Below, piece by piece: positions 21,649-33,265 of a stretch of 64,000 nucleotides of DNA. A program made the translations under genes and the position numbers. The DNA lies in assembly GCA_037783545.1 (NCBI GenBank), contig JBBELK010000824.1:1-64000 (forward strand), in the 5' to 3' direction. The first letter of the stretch is position 1; every line of letters starts with the position of its first letter. The DNA comes from Henricia sp. BOLD:AAB3569 (taxonomy: Eukaryota > Echinodermata > Asteroidea > Spinulosida > Echinasteridae). Below the pieces are notes generated by a model. It worked only from the letters and a program-made list of their open reading frames with translations, was not told the DNA's origin and made no database searches.

Positions 21649-24324
21649 TTAGACAAAAACTGGGTTGAGGCTTCCTGACTGCTCTCGCGCAAACCGTGGC
21701 TGTCTGTACACACCTCTTTGGGGTACTCCTGAGTTGTGCGCATGTTCAGTCATTCGGACTGTCGTTAACGCACCGCAGTTTGGCTCGGCAATTTGGTCAA
21801 AGTGTGGTCCAAACGTCGGCAAATTTGGAGGTCGAAAAATGTTCCGACGAACTTCAAATTTTGCATGCCCTAAACTCTCTATATTGCGCACTTGTCATAA
21901 CAAATTGACAGACTTTCGCCGGGAAATGGCAGAGAAATTTCAAAGTTTAGAAAAAACTGGGTTGAGGCTTCCTGACTGCTCTCGCGCAAACCGTGGCTGT
22001 CTGTACACACCTCTTTGGGTTACTCCTGAGTTGTGCGCATGCTCAGTCATTCGGACTGTCGTTAACGCACCGCAGTTTGGCTCGGCAATTTGGTCAAAGT
22101 GTGGTCCAAACGTCGGCAAATTTGGAGGTCGAAAAATGTTCCGACGAACTTCAAATTTTGCATGCCCTAAACTCTCTATATTGCGCACTTGTCATAAAAA
22201 ATTGACAGACTTTCGCCTGGAAATGGCAGAGAAATTTCAAAGTTTAGAAAAAACTGGGTTGAGGCTTCCTGACTGCTCTCACGCAAACCTTGGCTGTCTG
22301 TACACACCTCTTTGGGGTACTCCTGAGTTGTGCGCATGCTCAGTCATTCGGACTGTCGTTAACGCACCGCAGTTTGGCTCGGCAATTTGGTCAAAGTGTG
22401 GTCCAAACGTCGGCAAATTTGGAGGTCGAAAAATGTTCCGACGAACTTCAAATTTTGCTTGCCCTAAACTCTCTATATTGCGCACTTGTCATAAAAAATT
22501 GACAGACTTTCGCCGGGAAATGGCAGAGAAATTTCAAAGTTTAGAAAAAACTGGGTTGAGGCTTCCTGACTGCTCTCGCGCAAACCGTGGCTGTCTGTAC
22601 ACACCTCTTTGGGGTACTCCTGAGTTGTGCGCATGCTCAGTCATTCGGACTGTCGTTGACGCACCGCAGTTTGGCTCGGCAATTTGGTCAAAGTGTGGTC
22701 CAAACGTCGGCAAATTTGGAGGTCGAAAAATGTTCCGACGAACTTCAAATTTTGCATGCCCTAAACTCTCTATATTGCGCACTTGTCATAAAAAATTGAC
22801 AGACTTTCGCCGGGAAATGGCAGAGAAATTTCAAAGTTTAGAAAAAACTGGGTTGAGGCTTCTTGACTGCTCTCACGCAAACCGTGGCTGTCTGTACACA
22901 CCTCTTTGGGGTACTCCTGAGTTGTGCGCATGCTCAGTCATTCGGACTGTCGTTAACGCACCGCAGTTTGGCTCGGCAATTTGGTCAAAGTGTGGTCCAA
23001 ACGTCGGCAAATTTGGAGGTCGAAAAATGTTCCGACGAACTTCAAATTTTGCATGCCCTAAACTCTCTATATTGCGCACTTGTCATAAAAAATTGACAGA
23101 CTTTCGCCGGGAAATGGCAGAGAAATTTCAAAGTTTAGACAAAAACTGGGTTGAGGCTTCCTGACTGCTCTCGCGCAAACCGTGGCTGTCTGTACACACC
23201 TCTTTGGGGTACTCCTGAGTTGTGCGCATGCTCAGTCATTCGGACTGTCGTTAACGCACCGCAGTTTGGCTCGGCAATTTGGTCAAAGTGTGGTCCAAAC
23301 GTCGGCAAATTTGGAGGTCGAAAAATGTTCCGACGAACTTCAAATTTTGCATGCCCTAAACTCTCTATATTGCGCACTTGTCATAAAAAATTGACAGACT
23401 TTCGCCGGGAAATGGCAGAGAAATTTCAAAGTTTAGAAAAAACTGGGTTGAGGCTTCCTGACTGCTCTCGCGCAAACCGTGGCTGTCTGTACACACCTCT
23501 TTGGGTTACTCCTGAGTTGTGCGCATGCTCAGTCATTCGGACTGTCGTTAACGCACCGCAGTTTGGCTCGGCAATTTGGTCAAAGTGTGGTCCAAACGTC
23601 GGCAAATTTGGAGGTCGAAAAATGTTCCGACGAACTTCAAATTTTGCATGCCCTAAACTCTCTATATTGCGCACTTGTCATAAAAAAATTGACAGACTTT
23701 CGCCGGGAAATGGCAGAGAAATTTCAAAGTTTAGAAAAAACTGGGTTGAGGCTTCCTGACTGCTCTCACGCAAACAGTGGCTGTCTGTACACACCTCTTT
23801 GGGGTACTCCTGAGTTGTGCGCATGCTCAGTCATTCGGACTGTCGTTAACGCACCGCAGTTTGGCTCGGCAATTTGGTCAAAGTGTGGTCCAAACGTCGG
23901 CAAATTTGGAGGTCGAAAAATGTTCCGACGAACTTCAAATTTTGCATGCCCTAAACTCTCTATATTGCGCACTTGTCATAAAAAATTGACAGACCTTCGC
24001 CGGGAAATGGCAGAGAAATTTCAAAGTTTAGAAAAAACTGGGTTGAGGCTTCCTGACTGCTCTCACGCAAACCGTGGCTGTCTGTACACACCTCTTTGGG
24101 GTACTCCTGAGTTGTGCGCATGCTCAGTCATTCGGACTGTCGTTAACGCACCGCAGTTTGGCTCGGCAATTTGGTCAAAGTGTGGTCCAAACGTCGGCAA
24201 ATTTGGAGGTCGAAAAATGTTCCGACGAACTTCAAATTTTGCATGCCCTAAACTCTCTATATTGCGCACTTGTCATAAAAAATTGACAGACTTTCGCCGG
24301 GAAATGGCAGAGAAATTTCAAAGT
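21649..24324. repeat. Nine-monomer higher-order repeat, copy 2
   Basis: Tandem duplicate of the preceding 2676 bp. Private changes are GCATGTTCAG near 21740 and AAACAGTGG near 23772. Copies differ at only a handful of sites, so the duplication is recent relative to divergence between monomers. Confidence 0.92.
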
Positions 24325-26096
24325 TTAGACAAAAACTGGGTTGAGGCTTCCTGACTGCTCTCGCGCAAACCGTGGCTGTTTGTACACACCTCTTTGGGGT
24401 ACTCCTGAGTTGTGCGCATGTTCAGTCATTCGGACTGTCGTTAACGCACCGCAGTTTGGCTCGGCAATTTGGTCAAAGTGTGGTCCAAACGTCGGCAAAT
24501 TTGGAGGTCGAAAAATGTTCCGACGAACTTCAAATTTTGCATGCCCTAAACTCTCTATATTGCGCACTTGTCATAAAAAATTGACAGACTTTCGCCGGGA
24601 AATGGCAGAGAAATTTCAAAGTTTAGAAAAAACTGGGTTGAGGCTTCCTGACTGCTCTCGCGCAAACCGTGGCTGTCTGTACACACCTCTTTGGGGTACT
24701 CCTGAGTTGTGCGCATGCTCAGTCATTCGGACTGTCGTTAACGCACCGCAGTTTGGCTCGGCAATTTGGTCAAAGTGTGGTCCAAACGTCGGCAAATTTG
24801 GAGGTCGAAAAATGTTCCGACGAACTTCAAATTTTGCATGCCCTAAACTCTCTATATTGCGCACTTGTCATAAAAAATTGACAGACTTTCGCCGGGAAAT
24901 GGCAGAGAAATTTCAAAGTTTAGACAAAAACTGGGTTGAGGCTTCCTGACTGCTCTCGCGCAAACCGTGGCTGTTTGTACACACCTCTTTGGGGTACTCC
25001 TGAGTTGTGCGCATGTTCAGTCATTCGGACTGTCGTTAACGCACCGCAGTTTGGCTCGGCAATTTGGTCAAAGTGTGGTCCAAACGTCGGCAAATTTGGA
25101 GGTCGAAAAATGTTCCGACGAACTTCAAATTTTTCATGCCCTAAACTCTCTATATTGCGCACTTGTCATAAAAAATTGACAGACTTTCGCCGGGAAATGG
25201 CAGAGAAATTTCAAAGTTTAGAAAAACTGGGTTGAGGCTTCCTGACTGCTCTCGCGCAAACCGTGGCTGTCTGTACACACCTCTTTGGGGTACTCCTGAG
25301 TTGTGCGCATGCTCAGTCATTCGGACTGTCGTTAACGCACCGCAGTTTGGCTCGGCAATTTGGTCAAAGTGTGGTCCAAACGTCGGCAAATTTGGAGGTC
25401 GAAAAATGTTCCGACGAACTTCAAATTTTGCATGCCCTAAACTCTCTATATTGCGCACTTGTCATAAAAATTTGACAGACTTTCGCGGGGAAATGGCAGA
25501 GAAATTTCAAAGTTTAGAAAAAACTGGGTTGAGGCTTCCTGACTGCTCTCACGCAAACCGTGGCTGTCTGTACACACCTCTTTGGGTACTCCTGAGTTGT
25601 GCGCATGCTCAGTCATTCGGACTGTCGTTAACGCACCGCAGTTTGGCTCGGCAATTTGGTCAAAGTGTGGTCCAAACGTCGGCAAATTAGGAGGTCGAAA
25701 AATGTTCCGACGAACTTCAAATTTTGCATGCCCTAAACTCTCTATATTGCGCACTTGTCATACAAAATTGACAGACTTTCGCCGGGAAATGGCAGAGAAA
25801 TTTCAAAGTTTAGAAAAAACTGGGTTGAGGCTTCCTGACTGCTCTCGCGCAAACCGTGGCTGTCTGTACACACCTCTTTGGGGTACTCCTGAGTTGTGCG
25901 CATGCTCAGTCATTCGGACTGTCGTTAACGCACCGCAGTTTGGCTCGGCAATTTGGTCAAAGTGTGGTCCAAACGTCGGCAAATTTGGAGGTCGAAAAAT
26001 GTTCCGACGAACTTCAAATTTTGCATGCCCTAAACTCTCTATATTGCGCACTTGTCATAAAAAATTGACAGACTTTCGCCGGGAAATGGCAGAGAA
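24325..26096. repeat. Transition segment with dimeric repeats
   Basis: GCTGTTTGTAC with GCATGTTCAG occurs about 595 bp (two monomers) apart, near 24375 and 24970, and again near 26157 at the start of the next block. The trio TTCGCGGGG, AAATTAGGAGG and TCATACAAAATTG appears here first (25484-25765). Private deletions occur near 25224 and 25585. No non-satellite sequence is present. Confidence 0.8.
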
Positions 26097-29000
26097 ATTT
26101 TAAAGTTTAGACAAAAACTGGGTTGAGGCTTCCTGACTGCTCTCGCGCAAACCGTGGCTGTTTGTACACACCTCTTTGGGGTACTCCTGAGTTGTGCGCA
26201 TGTTCAGTCATTCGGACTGTCGTTAACGCACCGCAGTTTGGCTCGGCAATTTGGTCAAAGTGTGGTCCAAACGTCGGCAAATTTGGAGGTCGAAAAATGT
26301 TCCGACGAACTTCAAATTTTGCATGCCCTAAACTCTCTATATTGCGCACTTGTCATAAAAAATTGACAGACTTTCGCCGGGAAATGGCAGAGAAATTTCA
26401 AAGTTTAGAAAAAACTGGGTTGAGGCTTCCTGACTGCTCTCGCGCAAACCGTGGCTGTCTGTACACACCTCTTTGGGGTACTCCTGAGTTGTGCGCATGC
26501 TCAGTCATTCGGACTGTCGTTAACGCACCGCAGTTTGGCTCGGCAATTTGGTCAAAGTGTGGTCCAAACGTCGGCAAATTTGGAGGTCGAAAAATGTTCC
26601 GACGAACTTCAAATTTTGCATGCCCTAAACTCTCTATATTGCGCACTTGTCATAAAAAATTGACAGACTTTCGCGGGGAAATGGCAGAGAAATTTCAAAG
26701 TTTAGAAAAAACTGGGTTGAGGCTTCCTGACTGCTCTCACGCAAACCGTGGCTGTCTGTACACACCTCTTTGGGGTACTCCTGAGTTGTGCGCATGCTCA
26801 GTCATTCGGACTGTCGTTAACGCACCGCAGTTTGGCTCGGCAATTTGGTCAAAGTGTGGTCCAAACGTCGGCAAATTAGGAGGTCGAAAAATGTTCCGAC
26901 GAACTTCAAATTTTGCATGCCCTAAACTCTCTATATTGCGCACTTGTCATACAAAATTGACAGACTTTCGCCGGGAAATGGCAGAGAAATTTCAAAGTTT
27001 AGAAAAAACTGGGTTGAGGCTTCCTGACTGCTCTCGCGCAAACCGTGGCTGTCTGTACACACCTCTTTGGGGCTCCTGAGTTGTGCGCATGCTCAGTCAT
27101 TCGGACTGTCGTTAACGCACCGCAGTTTGGCTCGGCAATTTGGTCAAAGTGTGGTCCAAACGTCGGCAAATTTGGAGGTCGAACAATGTTCCGACGAACT
27201 TCAAATTTTGCATGCCCTAAACTCTCTATATTGCGCACTTGTCATAAAAAATTGACAGACTTTCGCCGGGAAATGGCAGAGAAATTTCAAAGTTTAGAAA
27301 AAACTGGGTTGAGGCTTCCTGACTGCTCTCGCGCAAACCGTGGCTGTCTGTACACACCTCTTTGGGGTACTCCTGAGTTGTGCGCATGCTCAGTCATTCG
27401 GACTGTCGTTAACGCACCGCAGTTTGGCTCGGCAATTTGGTCAAAGTGTGGTCCAAACGTCGGCAAATTTGGAGGTCGAAAAATGTTCCGACGAACTTCA
27501 AATTTTGCATGCCCTAAACTCTCTATATTGCGCACTTGTCATAAAAAATTGACAGACTTTCGCCGGGAAATGGCAGAGAAATTTCAAAGTTTAGAAAAAA
27601 ACTGGGTTGAGGCTTCCTGACTGCTCTCGCGCAAACCGTGGCTGTCTGTACACACCTCTTTGGGGTACTCCTGAGTTGTGCGCATGCTCAGTCATTCGGA
27701 CTGTCGTTAACGCACCGCAGTTTGGCTCGGCAATTTGGTCAAAGTGTGGTCCAAACGTCGGCAAATTTGGAGGTCGAAAAATGTTCCGACGAACTTCAAA
27801 TTTTGCATGCCCTAAACTCTCTATATTGCGCACTTGTCATAAAAAATTGACAGACTTTCGCCGGGAAATGGCAGAGAAATTTCAAAGTTTAGAAAAAACT
27901 GGGTTGAGGCTTCCTGACTGCTCTCGCGCAAACCGTGGCTGTCTGTACACACCTCTTTGGGGTACTCCTGAGTTGTGCGCATGCTCAGTCATTCGGACTG
28001 TCGTTAACGCACCGCAGTTTGGCTCGGCAATTTGGTCAAAGTGTGGTCCAAACGTCGGCAAATTTGGAGGTCGAAAAATGTTCCGACGAACTCCAAATTT
28101 TGCATGCCCTAAACTCTCTATATTGCGCACTTGTCATGAAAAATTGACAGACTTTCGCGGGGAAATGGCAGAGAAATTTCAAAGTTTAGAAAAAACTGGG
28201 TTGAGGCTTCCTGACTGCTCTCACGCAAACCGTGGCTGTCTGTACACACCTCTTTGGGGTACTCCTGAGTTGTGCGCATGCTCAGTCATTCGGACTGTCG
28301 TTAACGCACCGCAGTTTGGCTCGGCAATTTGGTCAAAGTGTGGTCCAAACGTCGGCAAATTAGGAGGTCGAAAAATGTTCCGACGAACTTCAAATTTTGC
28401 ATGCCCTAAACTCTCTATATTGCGCACTTGTCATACAAAATTGACAGACTTTCGCCGGGAAATGGCAGAGAAATTTCAAAGTTTAGAAAAAACTGGGTTG
28501 AGGCTTCCTGACTGCTCTCGCGCAAACCGTGGCTGTCTGTACACACCTCTTTGGGGTACTCCTGAGTTGTGCGCATGCTCAGTCATTCGGACTGTCGTTA
28601 ACGCACCGCAGTTTGGCTCGGCAATTTGGTCAAAGTGTGGTCCAAACGTCGGCAAATTTGGAGGTCGAAAAATGTTCCGACGAACTTCAAATTTTGCATG
28701 CCCTAAACTCTCTATATTGCGCACTTGTCATAAAAAATTGACAGACTTTCGCCTGGAAATGGCAGAGAAATTTCAAAGTTTAGAAAAAACTGGGTTGAGG
28801 CTTCCTGACTGCTCTCGCGCAAACCGTGGCTGTCTGTACACACCTCTTTGGGGTACTCCTGAGTTGTGCGCATGCTCAGTCATTCGGACTGTCGTTAACG
28901 CACCGCAGTTTGGCTCGGCAATTTGGTCAAAGTGTGGTCCAAACGTCGGCAAATTTGGAGGTCGAAAAATGTTCCGACGAACTTCAAATTTTGCATGCCC

Positions 29001-29660
29001 TAAACTCTCTATATTGCGCACTTGTCATAACAAATTGACAGACTTTCGCCGGGAAATGGAAGAGAAATTTCAAAGTTTAGAAAAAACTGGGTTGAGGCTT
29101 CCTGACTGCTCTCACGCAAACCGTGGCTGTCTGTACACACCTCTTTGGGGTACTCCTGAGTTGTGCGCATGCTCAGTCATTCGGACTGTCGTTAACGCAC
29201 CGCAGTTTGGCTCGGCAATTTGGTCAAAGTGTGGTCCAAACGTCGGCAAATTTGGAGGTCGAAAATTGTTCCGACGAACTTCAAATTTTGCATGCCCTAA
29301 ACTCTCTATATTGCGCACTTGTCATACAAAATTGACAGACTTTCGCCGGGAAATGGCAGAGAAATTTCAAAGTTTAGAAAAAACTGGGTTGAGGCTTCCT
29401 GACTGCTCTCGCGCAAACCGTGGCTGTCTGTACACACCTCTTTGGGGTACTCCTGAGTTGTGCGCATGCTCAGTCATTCGGACTGTCGTTAACGCACCGC
29501 AGTTTGGCTCGGCAATTTGGTCAAAGTGTGGTCCAAACGTCGGCAAATTTGGAGGTCGAAAAATGTTCCGACGAACTTCAAATTTTGCATGCCCTAAACT
29601 CTCTATATTGCGCACTTGTCATAAAAAATTGACAGACTTTCGCCGGGAAATGGCAGAGAA
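26097..29660. repeat. Twelve-monomer higher-order repeat, copy 1
   Basis: Bounded by AATTTTAAAG at 26097 and again at 29661 (offset 3564 bp, exactly 12 units). The ordered trio TTCGCGGGG, AAATTAGGAGG, TCATACAAAATTG occurs twice inside (from about 26673 and 28155), 5 monomers apart, so the 12-mer is itself composite. Other shared markers are GAACAATGTTCC, AACTCCAAATT (28090), TCATGAAAAATTG, GGAAGAGAAA and GAAAATTGTTCC. This copy lacks 3 bp near 27072 (GGGGCTCCTGAG). Confidence 0.92.
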
Positions 29661-32600
29661 ATTTTAAAGTTTAGACAAAAACTGGGTTGAGGCTTCCTGA
29701 CTGCTCTCGCGCAAACCGTGGCTGTTTGTACACACCTCTTTGGGGTACTCCTGAGTTGTGCGCATGTTCAGTCATTCGGACTGTCGTTAACGCACCGCAG
29801 TTTGGCTCGGCAATTTGGTCAAAGTGTGGTCCAAACGTCGGCAAATTTGGAGGTCGAAAAATGTTCCGACGAACTTCAAATTTTGCATGCCCTAAACTCT
29901 CTATATTGCGCACTTGTCATAAAAAATTGACAGACTTTCGCCGGGAAATGGCAGAGAAATTTCAAAGTTTAGAAAAAACTGGGTTGAGGCTTCCTGACTG
30001 CTCTCGCGCAAACCGTGGCTGTCTGTACACACCTCTTTGGGGTACTCCTGAGTTGTGCGCATGCTCAGTCATTCGGACTGTCGTTAACGCACCGCAGTTT
30101 GGCTCGGCAATTTGGTCAAAGTGTGGTCCAAACGTCGGCAAATTTGGAGGTCGAAAAATGTTCCGACGAACTTCAAATTTTGCATGCCCTAAACTCTCTA
30201 TATTGCGCACTTGTCATAAAAAATTGACAGACTTTCGCGGGGAAATGGCAGAGAAATTTCAAAGTTTAGAAAAAACTGGGTTGAGGCTTCCTGACTGCTC
30301 TCACGCAAACCGTGGCTGTCTGTACACACCTCTTTGGGGTACTCCTGAGTTGTGCGCATGCTCAGTCATTCGGACTGTCGTTAACGCACCGCAGTTTGGC
30401 TCGGCAATTTGGTCAAAGTGTGGTCCAAACGTCGGCAAATTAGGAGGTCGAAAAATGTTCCGACGAACTTCAAATTTTGCATGCCCTAAACTCTCTATAT
30501 TGCGCACTTGTCATACAAAATTGACAGACTTTCGCCGGGAAATGGCAGAGAAATTTCAAAGTTTAGAAAAAACTGGGTTGAGGCTTCCTGACTGCTCTCG
30601 CGCAAACCGTGGCTGTCTGTACACACCTCTTTGGGGTACTCCTGAGTTGTGCGCATGCTCAGTCATTCGGACTGTCGTTAACGCACCGCAGTTTGGCTCG
30701 GCAATTTGGTCAAAGTGTGGTCCAAACGTCGGCAAATTTGGAGGTCGAACAATGTTCCGACGAACTTCAAATTTTGCATGCCCTAAACTCTCTATATTGC
30801 GCACTTGTCATAAAAAATTGACAGACTTTCGCCGGGAAATGGCAGAGAAATTTCAAAGTTTAGAAAAAACTGGGTTGAGGCTTCCTGACTGCTCTCGCGC
30901 AAACCGTGGCTGTCTGTACACACCTCTTTGGGGTACTCCTGAGTTGTGCGCATGCTCAGTCATTCGGACTGTCGTTAACGCACCGCAGTTTGGCTCGGCA
31001 ATTTGGTCAAAGTGTGGTCCAAACGTCGGCAAATTTGGAGGTCGAAAAATGTTCCGACGAACTTCAAATTTTGCATGCCCTAAACTCTCTATATTGCGCA
31101 CTTGTCATAAAAAATTGACAGACTTTCGCCGGGAAATGGCAGAGAAATTTCAAAGTTTAGAAAAAACTGGGTTGAGGCTTCCTGACTGCTCTCGCGCAAA
31201 CCGTGGCTGTCTGTACACACCTCTTTGGGGTACTCCTGAGTTGTGCGCATGCTCAGTCATTCGGACTGTCGTTAACGCACCGCAGTTTGGCTCGGCAATT
31301 TGGTCAAAGTGTGGTCCAAACGTCGGCAAATTTGGAGGTCGAAAAATGTTCCGACGAACTTCAAATTTTGCATGCCCTAAACTCTCTATATTGCGCACTT
31401 GTCATAAAAAATTGACAGACTTTCGCCGGGAAATGGCAGAGAAATTTCAAAGTTTAGAAAAAACTGGGTTGAGGCTTCCTGACTGCTCTCGCGCAAACCG
31501 TGGCTGTCTGTACACACCTCTTTGGGGTACTCCTGAGTTGTGCGCATGCTCAGTCATTCGGACTGTCGTTAACGCACCGCAGTTTGGCTCGGCAATTTGG
31601 TCAAAGTGTGGTCCAAACGTCGGCAAATTTGGAGGTCGAAAAATGTTCCGACGAACTCCAAATTTTGCATGCCCTAAACTCTCTATATTGCGCACTTGTC
31701 ATGAAAAATTGACAGACTTTCGCGGGGAAATGGCAGAGAAATTTCAAAGTTTAGAAAAAACTGGGTTGAGGCTTCCTGACTGCTCTCACGCAAACCGTGG
31801 CTGTCTGTACACACCTCTTTGGGGTACTCCTGAGTTGTGCGCATGCTCAGTCATTCGGACTGTCGTTAACGCACCGCAGTTTGGCTCGGCAATTTGGTCA
31901 AAGTGTGGTCCAAACGTCGGCAAATTAGGAGGTCGAAAAATGTTCCGACGAACTTCAAATTTTGCATGCCCTAAACTCTCTATATTGCGCACTTGTCATA
32001 CAAAATTGACAGACTTTCGCCGGGAAATGGCAGAGAAATTTCAAAGTTTAGAAAAAACTGGGTTGAGGCTTCCTGACTGCTCTCGCGCAAACCGTGGCTG
32101 TCTGTACACACCTCTTTGGGGTACTCCTGAGTTGTGCGCATGCTCAGTCATTCGGACTGTCGTTAACGCACCGCAGTTTGGCTCGGCAATTTGGTCAAAG
32201 TGTGGTCCAAACGTCGGCAAATTTGGAGGTCGAAAAATGTTCCGACGAACTTCAAATTTTGCATGCCCTAAACTCTCTATATTGCGCACTTGTCATAAAA
32301 AATTGACAGACTTTCGCCTGGAAATGGCAGAGAAATTTCAAAGTTTAGAAAAAACTGGGTTGAGGCTTCCTGACTGCTCTCGCGCAAACCGTGGCTGTCT
32401 GTACACACCTCTTTGGGGTACTCCTGAGTTGTGCGCATGCTCAGTCATTCGGACTGTCGTTAACGCACCGCAGTTTGGCTCGGCAATTTGGTCAAAGTGT
32501 GGTCCAAACGTCGGCAAATTTGGAGGTCGAAAAATGTTCCGACGAACTTCAAATTTTGCATGCCCTAAACTCTCTATATTGCGCACTTGTCATAACAAAT

Positions 32601-33240
32601 TGACAGACTTTCGCCGGGAAATGGAAGAGAAATTTCAAAGTTTAGAAAAAACTGGGTTGAGGCTTCCTGACTGCTCTCACGCAAACCGTGGCTGTCTGTA
32701 CACACCTCTTTGGGGTACTCCTGAGTTGTGCGCATGCTCAGTCATTCGGACTGTCGTTAACGCACCGCAGTTTGGCTCGGCAATTTGGTCAAAGTGTGGT
32801 CCAAACGTCGGCAAATTTGGAGGTCGAAAATTGTTCCGACGAACTTCAAATTTTGCATGCCCTAAACTCTCTATATTGCGCACTTGTCATAAAAAATTGA
32901 CAGACTTTCGCCGGGAAATGGCAGAGAAATATCAAAGTTTAGAAAAAACTGGGTTGAGGCTTCCTGACTGCTCTCACGCAAACCGTGGCTGTCTGTACAC
33001 ACCTCTTTGGGGTACTCCTGAGTTGTGCGCATGCTCAGTCATTCAGACTGGCGTTAACGCACCGCAGTTTGGCTCGGCAATTTGGTCAAAGTGTGGTCCA
33101 AACGTCGGCAAATTTGGAGGTCGAAAAATGTTCCGACGAACTTCAAATTTTGCATGCCCTAAACTCTCTATATTGCGCACTTGTCATAAAAAATTGACAG
33201 ACTTTCGCCGGGAAATGGCAGAGAAATTTCAAAGTTTAGA
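29661..33240. repeat. Twelve-monomer higher-order repeat, copy 2
   Basis: Tandem duplicate of 26097-29660 with the same marker order (AACTCCAAATT at 31655). It diverges toward the end: AATATCAAAG near 32929, then CATTCAGACTGGCG near 33042. This copy lacks the frame-breaking indels of copy 1, which is why the longest open frame of the window falls here. Confidence 0.91.
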
Positions 33241-33265
33241 AAAAAACTGGGTTGAGGCTTCCTGA
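29687..33265 (+). other. Longest uninterrupted reading frame (1192 codons), judged non-coding
   Basis: Twelve 99-residue repeats in one frame, each built around MRLPDCSRANRGCLY, QFGSAIWSKCGPNVGK and FRREMAEKFQSLEK. It stays open only because the monomer is 297 bp and stop-free in this frame. Against coding: most neighbouring copies are broken by one-base changes in A runs; differences between repeats are mostly amino-acid changing (R/H, N/D, R/L) with no preference for silent sites; other frames on both strands are also open for 68-82 codons per unit; and no promoter or introns can be argued for. I leave it as a repeat artefact. Confidence 0.8.

Noticed and set aside
29687..33265. A giant tandem-repeat protein gene with 99-residue repeats
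   Set aside because: The frame is open only because the satellite is 297 bp and stop-free. Equivalent frames elsewhere are broken by one-base indels, and differences between units are mostly amino-acid changing. Overlapping frames on both strands are also open, and no gene signals can be supported.
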